Positions 42,404 to 50,600 of a stretch of DNA of 64,000 bases are shown here, piece by piece. A program made the position numbers and the translations under genes. Origin of the DNA: Actinomycetales bacterium (GTDB taxonomy: Bacteria > Actinomycetota > Actinomycetes > Actinomycetales > Dermatophilaceae); NCBI GenBank assembly GCA_016710645.1, contig JADJVI010000019.1:31857-95856 (forward strand), given 5' to 3'. The number at the start of each line of letters is the position of its first letter. Within the stretch, counting starts at the first letter, position 1. The notes beneath the pieces were generated by a model, which did no database searches, was not told the DNA's origin, and was given only the letters and a program-made list of their open reading frames with translations.

Positions 42404-42438
42404 GATGTGGGGCCCCGAAAGCACCGGGGCCCCACATC
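42404..42438. terminator. Strong hairpin after the giant surface protein gene
   Basis: GATGTGGGGCCCCG (42404-42417) and CGGGGCCCCACATC (42425-42438) pair perfectly over 14 bp with loop AAAGCAC; TGGTCTGTTT follows. It begins 7 bases past the stop and should separate this gene from the downstream operon. Confidence 0.88.
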
Positions 42439-42527
42439 TGGTCTGTTTGGGGAACAATAGGGGCGACCGAGGGCAGATCGGTCAGGGATCGCACCCGGGG
42501 CGGGTGCGAGCAACGAGGGGAAAGCGC

Positions 42528-43046
42528 ATGATCACGGGATACGTCTCGGGTGTGTTCGACATGTTCCATATCGGACACCTCAACATCATCGTCAAGTCAC
42601 GAGCCCGCTGCGACCGGCTGATCGTCGGTGCGGTCACCGACGAAGTCGTCGAAGGGATCAAAGGCCGCAAGCCGATCATCGCGCTGGAAGAGCGCCTGGA
42701 GATCCTCCGAGGGCTACGCGATGTCGACGAGGTCGTGGTCGACAGGTATGCCGACAAATACGACACCTGGAAAGAGCTGCACTTCGACGTCATCTTCAAG
42801 GGCGATGACTGGCGCGGCACGGCGAAAGGACTCAAGCTCGAGTCCGACCTCGCCGCCCACGGGGCCCGGGTCGAGTACTTCCCCTACACCAGCCATACCT
42901 CCAGCTCCCTGCTGCGTGAGGTGCTCTCAGGGCTCGCTCACACACCGGTGGCACCGTTGCCCGAGGCCGTCGAACACGACACCTTCCTCGCGCCGGCCAC
43001 ATGCGAGGCCTGCGGCATGCTGCGGCTTCCCGCGCTGAGCGTCTGA
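42528..43046 (+). CDS. Glycerol-3-phosphate cytidylyltransferase-like nucleotidyltransferase (TagD family)
   Basis: 172 residues. SGVFDMFHIGHLNII contains the HxGH motif, and YTSHTSSSLLREVL stands in place of the RTEGISTT motif. GIKGRKPIIALEERLEIL and FKGDDWRGT are family segments. It would make a CDP-alcohol (CDP-glycerol or similar) from CTP and a polyol phosphate, the donor needed by the CDP-alcohol transferase earlier in the island. The C-terminal 30 residues, with CEACG, are extra. ATG 42528 has GAGGGGAAA upstream. Confidence 0.85.
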   Translation: MITGYVSGVFDMFHIGHLNIIVKSRARCDRLIVGAVTDEVVEGIKGRKPIIALEERLEILRGLRDVDEVVVDRYADKYDTWKELHFDVIFKGDDWRGTAKGLKLESDLAAHGARVEYFPYTSHTSSSLLREVLSGLAHTPVAPLPEAVEHDTFLAPATCEACGMLRLPALSV

Positions 43047-43060
43047 GATCGGCTCAACCC

Positions 43061-44089
43061 ATGGCAGAGCGTGTCCTCTCGACACCTCCGGTGCCTTCCC
43101 CTGCGCGGGTCACGGTGTGTGCCCTGACCTTTCGCCGACCCCAGTTGCTTCCGGCCCTGGTCGAGGCTCTGGATCGGGCCCGCCGCGAGGTGGACCCGGC
43201 GGAGGCGATGGTCGAGGTCCTCATCATCGACAACGACCCTCAGGGCAGCGGGGCTGCTGTCTTGTCCGCGCTGCGACCGCAGCACGTGAGGTGGGTGGTC
43301 GAGGCGACGCCGGGCATCTCGGCAGCGCGCAATCGGGCTCTGACAGAAGCTGATTCCAGTGACGCGCTGGTCTTCATCGACGACGACGAGACGCCCACGG
43401 CCCAGTGGTTGGTGCGCTTGCTGGGCACCTGGCGCGAGCACCGCGCCACCGCAGTCGCAGCCCGAGTGTTGCCCGAGTATGCCGTCACGCCAGATCCATG
43501 GATTCTCGCCGGACGCTTCTTCGACCGACGATCCCTTCGCACCGGTTCGGTCGTCTCCGTCGCCGCCACCAACAACCTGTTGCTCGACCTGCGAGCCGTG
43601 CGACGACTTGGGCTGCGTTTCGATGGGCAGTTCGGCCTCACCGGTGGTGAAGATGGCCTGTTCACCAGTGCGCTCACCCGCGCTGGTGGCCGGATCGTCT
43701 GGTGTGACGAGGCCGCCGTGACCGACCTCGTGCCCGCCGCACGACTGCGGCGCCGTTGGGTGCTCATGCGCGCGGTCAGTCATGGCAACAGCTCCAGCCT
43801 CATCGATCTGCAGTTGGTGGGAAGCTCTCAGCTCGTGCAGGCGAGGATGCGGTTCGCGGTGGGCGGCGTGGCACGGATGGGTGGCGGTGGGGTGCGCGCA
43901 CTGCTGGGGGTCCTCGGCCGCTCTCCGCGGCACCAAGCCCGTGGCCTACGCACGGCCTGTCGTGGCGTCGGAATGCTGGCCGGAGTTCTCGGTTGGCGAT
44001 TCCGGGAGTACGCCCGCGATGGTGACTCGCAGTGGGTGCGCGTCGGCACCAGGTCGACGGCAGCGTCAGCGTTGACCGAAGTGTCCTGA
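43061..44089 (+). CDS. Glycosyltransferase family 2
   Basis: 342 residues, GT-A fold. VTVCALTFRRPQLLPALVEAL opens the domain; EVLIIDNDPQG, TPGISAARNRAL and VFIDDDETP (DxD site) follow, then GLTGGEDGLFTSAL. The C-terminal third is basic. It is clearly related to the GT2 at 49396-50376 (both share ATNNLLLDLR and a WCDEA segment), so the pair arose by duplication. ATG 43061. Confidence 0.88.
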   Translation: MAERVLSTPPVPSPARVTVCALTFRRPQLLPALVEALDRARREVDPAEAMVEVLIIDNDPQGSGAAVLSALRPQHVRWVVEATPGISAARNRALTEADSSDALVFIDDDETPTAQWLVRLLGTWREHRATAVAARVLPEYAVTPDPWILAGRFFDRRSLRTGSVVSVAATNNLLLDLRAVRRLGLRFDGQFGLTGGEDGLFTSALTRAGGRIVWCDEAAVTDLVPAARLRRRWVLMRAVSHGNSSSLIDLQLVGSSQLVQARMRFAVGGVARMGGGGVRALLGVLGRSPRHQARGLRTACRGVGMLAGVLGWRFREYARDGDSQWVRVGTRSTAASALTEVS

Positions 44090-44152
44090 GGCGGAGTCCT
44101 GCCCATGGCAGCTGGGATACAGTCTCACGTCGGGATCGAGGGGGTAAACGGG

Positions 44153-45625
44153 GTGGAACGCACGCGGGCAGGGCGAGTCAGTCTCGTCGTCTTTGCCGTG
44201 TGGCTCTGGTCGATGGTTCCTCCGATCGTGCAGCGGCTAACCGGCCCCACCGGCCGCGCCAGCGTCACGCAAGAAGTGCCCTACTCCGCCGTCGCCACGC
44301 TCTCGGCCACGGTCCTGGGCGGTCTGCTCGTGGCCACCCTGTTGGTCGTGATCGTGTCCGCCTGGCGATCGTTGCCCCACCACCCGGTCTCACCGCTGCT
44401 CTTGCTGCTCCTGCCGTGGATCTACATGCTGTTGCGGGGGACCGCCGAGGGCGGGGGTGTGGACATTCGCAAGGTCGCCTACCCTCTCATCGTCATCGCG
44501 ATCTGGGTCCTGCGGCCGCGGCTTCGAGAACTGGGCGCCATCGGTTGGGTGGTCGTGGTGACCGCAGCCCTGGCGATCGCCTTCGGAGTTCTCCTTCCCG
44601 AGGCTGGCATCTTCCGCAAGCCCACCGGTGAGGTCATCGTCACCGCGAAGAGCGATCTGCCGTGGGGCCTGCTGACCGGCATGTTCTCGCATCCCAACTC
44701 GCTGGGCCAGTACCTCGCGATCGGGTTGCCATTCGTCACCCTGATCCGCCGGGGACTGGTGCGGGTGGCCGGCGTGGCGATCGTCCTGGTTGCCATCGTG
44801 TGGAGCTCATCGCGCACTGCGGAGATCGCCGTTGCCGCTGCCGTTCTCATCTCCCTCATCAGCATGGCCTGGTCTCCGCCACGCCGTCGGCTGCCTGTGG
44901 GCATGGGGCTGCTCGCTCTGGCGGGGGCTGTCGTGGCTGTCCCGTTGGTGACGACGTCGTACGAGGCATTCACCAACCGGGGGTACATCTGGGCGGTGAG
45001 CCGACAGTTCGCGGCTGCGGAGCCGGTGTTCGGTCTGGGGCCGGGGTGGTACAGCGTCATCGGCAGCAGCGCCGGCAATCTCGGACCGACCGTCTTCCAC
45101 GGACACAACCAATTCGTGCACACCTTGACGACCGGCGGCCTGGTCGGGGTCATTGTCATCAGTGCCTACTCGCTCATCGCCCTGTGGCGGGCGGCCGCTC
45201 GGAGTCGGGCAACCTTCGTCGGTGCGGCCTTCTTGGCCAGTCTCTTTGCGACCTGTCTGTTCGAGGTGTCGTTGACCTTCGTCGACAACACCATCCTCAT
45301 GCCGGTAGTCGCCATCCCGGTCGCTGCGATCCTCGTTTCCCGACGTGCAGACGACGGCGAGGACGACGGCGGGTGGGAAGATGATGAGCCGATGCCGGCC
45401 CGGACGGCATACCAGCCTCTTCCCGAGCTTCCGGACCTGGACCTTCCGGCGCCGGACCTGCGCGGGATCACCCAACCGATCAGCGTCGTGGGGGCAGGTG
45501 AGAGCCCAGCGACGTGGGAGGGCGACCCGCCCGACCCTCGACGACGACCCGCCTCTCCGAGCGGGTCGTGGCTCCGGATGACTCGGCTGCGGGAGCGTCT
45601 GCAGGCTCGGCGCCGACGCCGTTAG
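44153..45625 (+). CDS. O-antigen ligase/polymerase family protein (Wzy-like)
   Basis: 490 residues from GTG 44153; ATG 44105 is upstream in frame but lies before a TACAGT hexamer (44118-44123), while GAGGGG (44138-44143) serves GTG 44153. About ten to twelve membrane helices. Wzy_C-type signatures are present: MFSHPNSLGQYLAIGLPF, SSSRTAEIAVAAAV, and HGHNQFVHTLTTGGLVGV in the large outer loop. The C-terminal ~75 residues are acidic and Pro-rich. It would polymerise repeat units outside the membrane. Confidence 0.88.
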   Translation: MERTRAGRVSLVVFAVWLWSMVPPIVQRLTGPTGRASVTQEVPYSAVATLSATVLGGLLVATLLVVIVSAWRSLPHHPVSPLLLLLLPWIYMLLRGTAEGGGVDIRKVAYPLIVIAIWVLRPRLRELGAIGWVVVVTAALAIAFGVLLPEAGIFRKPTGEVIVTAKSDLPWGLLTGMFSHPNSLGQYLAIGLPFVTLIRRGLVRVAGVAIVLVAIVWSSSRTAEIAVAAAVLISLISMAWSPPRRRLPVGMGLLALAGAVVAVPLVTTSYEAFTNRGYIWAVSRQFAAAEPVFGLGPGWYSVIGSSAGNLGPTVFHGHNQFVHTLTTGGLVGVIVISAYSLIALWRAAARSRATFVGAAFLASLFATCLFEVSLTFVDNTILMPVVAIPVAAILVSRRADDGEDDGGWEDDEPMPARTAYQPLPELPDLDLPAPDLRGITQPISVVGAGESPATWEGDPPDPRRRPASPSGSWLRMTRLRERLQARRRRR

Positions 45626-47064
45626 GACAGCGTGCGCTGCGCGGCACAGCGGTGACCTTGGCCGGGCAGATGGTGCGTTTCGTCGTCCAGTTCGGCTCGG
45701 TCATCCTGCTGGCCCGACTGCTCACGCCGGATGATTTCGGCGTCGTCGCCATGGTGACATCTGTCGTCGGCATTGCCGAGATCATCCGCGACTTCGGGCT
45801 GTCGTCCGCCGCGATTCAAGCCAAGACCCTCTCTCAGGCCGAACGCTCCAACCTGTGGTGGATCAACACCGGCATCGGCGCCCTGTGCACCTTCTTCATC
45901 GTCGCGCTCGCGCCGCTGCTGTCGCTGGTCTACCACGACGACCGAGTGGTCGGCATCGCGCTCGTCCTGTCCGGGCTGGTCATCGTCTCGGGCGCCAATA
46001 CCCAGCTGCGCGCCGACCTCAGCCGGGGTATGCGCTTCTCCAGCTTGGTCATCACCGACGTCACCGCACAAGTGAGCGCAGTGGCTGTGGCGATCGCGAT
46101 GGCGCTCGCGGGGTGGGGCTACTGGGCTGTGGTCGGACAGCAGATCGCCTTCGTCGTCGTCGGCTTCGTCATGAACGCCGTCCAGTGTCGATGGATCCCC
46201 AGCTGGCCCGACCGGCATACGCCGATGACGCGGTTCTTCCGCTACGGCGGCGGGGTCCTGGGCACTCAGCTCATCGGGTTCGCCACCAACAATGTCGACA
46301 ACATCGCGCTCGGTGCGGTCTGGGGCGCCGGCCCGCTCGGCAACTACTCGCGCGCCTACCAACTGCTCATGGTGCCGATCGAGCAGATCAACGCACCGAT
46401 GACTCGGGTGGTCTTGCCGGTGTTGTCGCGGGCCCGCGAGGACCGCGAAACCTTCACCCGCTATGTGCAGCGGGCCCAACTCGTCGGCACCCACGGGCTG
46501 GGGCTCGTGTTCGCCGTAGCAGCCGGCCTGGCCTGGCCGATCACGGACATTCTGTTCGGGCCGCAATGGGGGCTTGTCGCACCGATTTTCGCGGCCCTGG
46601 CGATCGGCGGAGTCTTCCGAGGGCTGGTCCAACTGCCGTACTGGTGCTTCCTCGCCGTCGGCAAGACGGGCGATCAGTTGCGCCTTTACCTGTGGACCCG
46701 ACCGTTGATGATCCTCGTGCTCTTGTCCGGTCTGCCGTGGGGACCCATTGGGGTGGCGATCGGTCACAGCGTGGCATTTGCGCTCTACTGGGTGGTGTCG
46801 CTGAGCCGGATGGGCCGGGCCGCAGACCTGGATCCCGCCCCCCTCTACGCTCAGGCCCTGCGCAGTTTCGGTCTGGTCACCGGGCCGGCCGGCATCGCGG
46901 CATACGGGGTCTCGCAACTCGTGCCTGGGTCGGTGGCGCAGGTGGTGGCGGGAGTGAGCGGTGCGGCCGCGTGGCTGGCCATCGCGACCGTGTTCATCCC
47001 CTCAGTGCGTGCCGAGAATGTCGCGTTGTTCGGTTTCCTCAGACGGGGGCTCGGGCGACGCTGA
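45568..47064 (+). CDS. Polysaccharide flippase (Wzx/MOP superfamily, WzxC-like)
   Basis: 498 residues from GTG 45568 (GTG 45514 is also in frame); both overlap the end of the polymerase gene. Twelve to fourteen membrane helices beginning LRGTAVTLAGQMVRFVVQFGSVILLARLLTPDDFGVVAM, the usual MATE-like/MOP start, and FATNNVDNIALGAVWGAGPLGNYSRAYQLLMVPIEQI in the middle. It would flip lipid-linked repeat units to the outer leaflet, upstream of the polymerase. Confidence 0.9.
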   Translation: MAPDDSAAGASAGSAPTPLGQRALRGTAVTLAGQMVRFVVQFGSVILLARLLTPDDFGVVAMVTSVVGIAEIIRDFGLSSAAIQAKTLSQAERSNLWWINTGIGALCTFFIVALAPLLSLVYHDDRVVGIALVLSGLVIVSGANTQLRADLSRGMRFSSLVITDVTAQVSAVAVAIAMALAGWGYWAVVGQQIAFVVVGFVMNAVQCRWIPSWPDRHTPMTRFFRYGGGVLGTQLIGFATNNVDNIALGAVWGAGPLGNYSRAYQLLMVPIEQINAPMTRVVLPVLSRAREDRETFTRYVQRAQLVGTHGLGLVFAVAAGLAWPITDILFGPQWGLVAPIFAALAIGGVFRGLVQLPYWCFLAVGKTGDQLRLYLWTRPLMILVLLSGLPWGPIGVAIGHSVAFALYWVVSLSRMGRAADLDPAPLYAQALRSFGLVTGPAGIAAYGVSQLVPGSVAQVVAGVSGAAAWLAIATVFIPSVRAENVALFGFLRRGLGRR

Positions 47065-47122
47065 GCGGCAGGACGAGTCGTCCACGTTCTGAAAGCGGCA
47101 CGTTGGCGGCGGCTGCGTCTGC

Positions 47123-47167
47123 TAGTCTCGGCGCTGGAGCCAAGGGAACTCCGAGGGGCGTTTTTTT
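47123..47167 (+). terminator. Hairpin plus T7 tract between flippase and ugd
   Basis: GGAG (47136-47139) can pair with CTCC (47149-47152), and CTCGG (47127-47131) with CCGAG (47151-47155). GGGGCG and seven Ts (47161-47167) follow. This is the only clear T-tract near a hairpin in the window. TAGTCT (47123-47128) at its left edge could be the -10 of ugd, in which case the element lies within the ugd leader as an attenuator. Weak stem, so uncertain. Confidence 0.4.
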
Positions 47168-47190
47168 CATCAGGGGCATGGGGGCAATTC

Positions 47191-48627
47191 ATGCTGACTC
47201 ATCAGCAATTTGGGACATCTGTCGACGACGCGCCGGCTGCGGCTGACGCTGAGCAGGCCCGCGGGCCGCTGCGCATCGCGGTGATCGGCACCGGCTATCT
47301 CGGTGCGGTCCATGCGGCGTGTATGGCCTACCAGGGCCACTCCGTCGTGGCGGTCGACGCGGACGCGGGGAAGGCAGCGGCGCTGGCGGCCGGCAGACCG
47401 CCGTTCTTCGAGCCCGGCTTGGAGGAACTCCTCGCCGAGGTGGCTCCCACGGGGCGCCTCACTTTTACCACCGACTACGCGCTGACGGCCGGATCGGACG
47501 TGTTCTTCCTCTGCGTCGGCACACCGCAACAGCAGGGCGGGTATGCCGCCGACACGACCTACGTCTACGCCGCCGCGCGGTCGGTCGCGCCGTATCTCAC
47601 CTCCGACTCGCTGGTTGTCGGCAAGTCGACGGTGCCGATCGGCACTGCGGCGGCCGTCCGCGACACCATGGCGGCGCTCGCACCCGCGGAGGTCACGGTG
47701 CGCCTGGTGTGGAATCCCGAATTCCTTCGCGAAGGGGTCGCGATCCAGGACACCCTGCACCCCGATCGGTTCGTCTACGGGGTCCAGGGGCCGACAGCTG
47801 AGGCCGACATCGGCCTGCTCGACCGGGTCTACGCCACCAGCCTCGCCGACGGCACCCCGCGAGTCGTCACCGACTACGTGACCGCTGAGATGGTCAAGAC
47901 CGCGGCTAATTCGTTCCTCGCGACCAAGATCTCGTTCATCAACGCGATGGCCGAGATCTGCGAGTCGGCGGGTGGAGACGTCGTCAAGCTGGCCGAGGCG
48001 ATCGGCCACGACGAGCGCATCGGGCGTAAGTTCCTCGGCGCGGGCGTCGGTTTCGGTGGCGGGTGCCTGCCCAAGGACATTCGAGCCTTCCGGGCGCGAG
48101 CCGAAGAGCTGGGCTTGGGCCAGTCGTTGGCCTTCTTGCACGAGGTCGACGGCATCAACCAACGTCGTCGGGACCGGGTCGTGGACCTGGTTGCCCAGCT
48201 CTCCGGTGGGGGTCACGCCGGAGTGCGCGTCGCGATCCTGGGCGCGGCCTTCAAGCCGCACAGCGACGACGTGCGTGACAGCCCGGCGCTGTCCATCGCG
48301 GCTGCGTTGCAGGATCGGGGCGCTCACGTCCGGGTCTTCGACCCTAAGGCGATGCCGAACGCCAAGCACGTCGCACCGCAACTGCAGTATGCCGCCGACA
48401 TGTGGGATGCGTGCGCTGACGCCGACGTCGTTGCTGTTCTCACCGAATGGCCCGAGTTCCGCACGGCCGACCCCGTCGCACTGGCCAACGTGGTCCGTCG
48501 ACCTGTCATCATCGATGGACGGAACGCCCTCCCCGGGTCGGCGTGGACGGCCGCGGGCTGGACCTATCACGCGCTGGGACGTGCGGCGGCTGCGTCAGCA
48601 CTGCCCCGGAAGGACAGTCATTCATGA
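47191..48627 (+). CDS. UDP-glucose 6-dehydrogenase
   Basis: 478 residues. RIAVIGTGYLGAVHAACMAYQGHSVVAVD is the NAD-binding fold; WNPEFLREG and GGGCLPKDIRAF (catalytic Cys, about residue 290) are diagnostic. The C-terminal UDP-binding domain has VAILGAAFKPHSDDVRDSPAL. It makes UDP-glucuronate, so the polymer probably contains an acidic sugar. The first 25 residues are an extra acidic leader. It overlaps the Wzz-like gene (ATGA). Confidence 0.94.
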   Translation: MLTHQQFGTSVDDAPAAADAEQARGPLRIAVIGTGYLGAVHAACMAYQGHSVVAVDADAGKAAALAAGRPPFFEPGLEELLAEVAPTGRLTFTTDYALTAGSDVFFLCVGTPQQQGGYAADTTYVYAAARSVAPYLTSDSLVVGKSTVPIGTAAAVRDTMAALAPAEVTVRLVWNPEFLREGVAIQDTLHPDRFVYGVQGPTAEADIGLLDRVYATSLADGTPRVVTDYVTAEMVKTAANSFLATKISFINAMAEICESAGGDVVKLAEAIGHDERIGRKFLGAGVGFGGGCLPKDIRAFRARAEELGLGQSLAFLHEVDGINQRRRDRVVDLVAQLSGGGHAGVRVAILGAAFKPHSDDVRDSPALSIAAALQDRGAHVRVFDPKAMPNAKHVAPQLQYAADMWDACADADVVAVLTEWPEFRTADPVALANVVRRPVIIDGRNALPGSAWTAAGWTYHALGRAAAASALPRKDSHS

Positions 48628-49403
48628 GTTCGATGCGCTCTACGCCGGCAGAGTCCTCCTCGGTCATTGCTTTACTGCGTGCCTGGAAGCTCATCACGGC
48701 CATGCTCGTGCTCGGGATCCTTGCCGGCTTCGGCTTTTCGGCACTCGTCCCTACCCGCTACCAGGGCCAGGTGACCTTCTTCGTGTCGAACCCGACTTCG
48801 ACCAAGGCTTCCCGGTTCGAGTCGGCTCAACTGGCGCAGGAGCGGGTGGCCAGCTACGTGCAGTTGCTCGGCTCGGACCGGTTGGCGAGCATGATCATTC
48901 AGGACGCCCACCTCAACATGGAGCCCACCGCACTCGCCAAACGCATCAGCGGCCAGTCTGACGCCAACACGGTGCTGTTCACCGCCAACATCCTTGACGA
49001 GAACCAGGACCAGGCGCTGAGCTTGGCCTCGCAGGTGGCCACGCAAATGATCAAGCTGACCAATGAGCTGGAAGCCGGCAGTGACCCGGCCCAGTCGCAG
49101 GTTGCGCTGCAGGTCGTGTCCGGCCCCCGCGTGACCGACGGCCCGATCCAACCGGTGCGGCGTAATTACGCGATCATCGGGGCGGCCTTCGGGTTGTTGT
49201 TGGGATGCGCGTTCGTGCTGTTGGCCGACATGGTGCGGGCCGCCGGTGGGCTGGGCAACTCCGGTCCTGACCCGCGCGGTCAAGGCACCAGTGCCCGTCC
49301 GGCAGGGTCGAGCGACGCCACCGAGGCGATCCCGGTCTCACGGCGGGACCGCCGACGGGCGGTCGGCGTCGGCGTGACCTCTTCCAGCACGAGCAATGAG
49401 TGA
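48624..49403 (+). CDS. Wzz/chain-length determinant-like protein (polysaccharide co-polymerase)
   Basis: 259 residues. Two membrane helices (about 20-38 and 178-200) flank an extracytoplasmic region, with SALVPTRYQGQVTFFVSNP after the first helix and GPIQPVRRNYAIIGAAFG, the Pro-rich motif, before the second. The cytoplasmic C-terminus is Arg/Ser-rich and lacks a tyrosine-kinase domain; no separate kinase gene is seen in the island. It would set polymer length with Wzy. GGAAGGAC precedes ATG 48624. Confidence 0.87.
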   Translation: MSSMRSTPAESSSVIALLRAWKLITAMLVLGILAGFGFSALVPTRYQGQVTFFVSNPTSTKASRFESAQLAQERVASYVQLLGSDRLASMIIQDAHLNMEPTALAKRISGQSDANTVLFTANILDENQDQALSLASQVATQMIKLTNELEAGSDPAQSQVALQVVSGPRVTDGPIQPVRRNYAIIGAAFGLLLGCAFVLLADMVRAAGGLGNSGPDPRGQGTSARPAGSSDATEAIPVSRRDRRRAVGVGVTSSSTSNE

Positions 49404-50376
49404 GCTAAGCGGGCCTCGGGTCGCGGTGTGTTTGGCGACCTTCCGTCGGCCTGCCGAACTCGACCGGATCCTTCCGGTCCTGGTGGAGCAGCGCGCCGCT
49501 CTGTCACCACCCGCCTCGATCATCGTCGTCGACAACGACCCGGATGCCGGGGCCCGGGACCAGGTGGCCGCAGCGATCACGCGCTTCAAGGGCGCAGACG
49601 GAGCCGACGGCCCTGGAGCGGGCGGCGGCATCAGCTACGTGCACGAACCCACCCCGGGCATCGCGGCGGCCCGTAACGCCGCGATCGACGCCGCACTCGC
49701 CCAAGGCGCCGATGCGGTGATCTTCATCGACGATGACGAAGTCCCTTTGCCGGGGTGGCTTTCCACTCTTGTCGGAGCTTGGGTGACGTGGGGCTGCGCC
49801 GGAGTGGCCGGGCCGGTCATCGCCGTGCTGGAGGGCCAGCCCGACCCGTGGATCGACGCCAGTGGGGTTTTCGAGCGCATCACCCGGCCCTCGGGGAGCA
49901 TCATCCCCGGCGCGGCAACCAACAACCTCTTGCTGGATCTGCGGGTGCTACAGCGTCACGGGTTGCGCTTCGACCCGGGCTACGGACTGTCCGGAGGCAG
50001 CGACACCCGCCTGACCCACCAGCTGGTGGGTCGCGGTGAGGTGCTGCAGTGGTGCGACGAGGCTGAGGTCCTCGACTACATCCCGGCATCGCGCTGCACC
50101 CGGGAATGGGTGACCGAACGCACCGTTCGCACGAGCAACAGCTATACCCGTTCGAAGCTCGACCTCGCCCGAGAGCAGGATCGCGAGCTGGCCACCCGGC
50201 TCGTCCTCACCGCCCGTGGGGTGAAGCGGGTCGTCACCGGCAATCTCGGACTGTTGCGAGCGAGGATGCAACCTGATCTGGTCCGCCACGCCAAGGCCGC
50301 GATGGATGTCGCAACCGGCCAGGGCATCCTGCGGGGGACTCGCGGGCGAGTGACCTACGGATACCGTCGTAGTTGA
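49396..50376 (+). CDS. Glycosyltransferase family 2 (paralogue)
   Basis: 326 residues. VAVCLATFRRPAELDRIL, SIIVVDNDPDAG, TPGIAAARNAAI and VIFIDDDEVPLP (DxD) define a GT-A enzyme. GAATNNLLLDLRVLQRHGLRFDPGYGLSGGSD and LQWCDEAEVLDYIPASR match the GT2 at 43061-44089. It overlaps the Wzz-like gene by eight bases and closes the core operon. Confidence 0.88.
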   Translation: MSELSGPRVAVCLATFRRPAELDRILPVLVEQRAALSPPASIIVVDNDPDAGARDQVAAAITRFKGADGADGPGAGGGISYVHEPTPGIAAARNAAIDAALAQGADAVIFIDDDEVPLPGWLSTLVGAWVTWGCAGVAGPVIAVLEGQPDPWIDASGVFERITRPSGSIIPGAATNNLLLDLRVLQRHGLRFDPGYGLSGGSDTRLTHQLVGRGEVLQWCDEAEVLDYIPASRCTREWVTERTVRTSNSYTRSKLDLAREQDRELATRLVLTARGVKRVVTGNLGLLRARMQPDLVRHAKAAMDVATGQGILRGTRGRVTYGYRRS

Positions 50377-50600
50377 TTTTTCACGCGGACAAATGGGGCC
50401 CTTCACACGGGGACAAAGCAGGGCGTAAGCCCGCAATTGGCCGTCACGCTCGGTGACCGTTGCGGCGTGACCCCGGGGTCCGTCGTTGCCAATCCGTTAC
50501 ACTCCGTGCCTGACATGGGGCAGTGCGGCTACGGTCGGCGCCTCGATCCAACGGCACGCAGCGAGGTGTAGCTGCGCGCCCGGAGGAAGGACCTCACTTC
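50377..50600 (+). promoter_or_regulatory. Gap before the beta-helix gene with an imperfect direct repeat
   Basis: 224 bases. TTCACGCGGACAAA (50380-50393) and TTCACACGGGGACAAA (50402-50417) form an imperfect direct repeat 22 bases apart, possibly a regulator site. TACACT (50498-50503) is a fair -10 candidate. GGAGGAAGG (50582-50590) is the ribosome site for ATG 50601. Confidence 0.4.
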
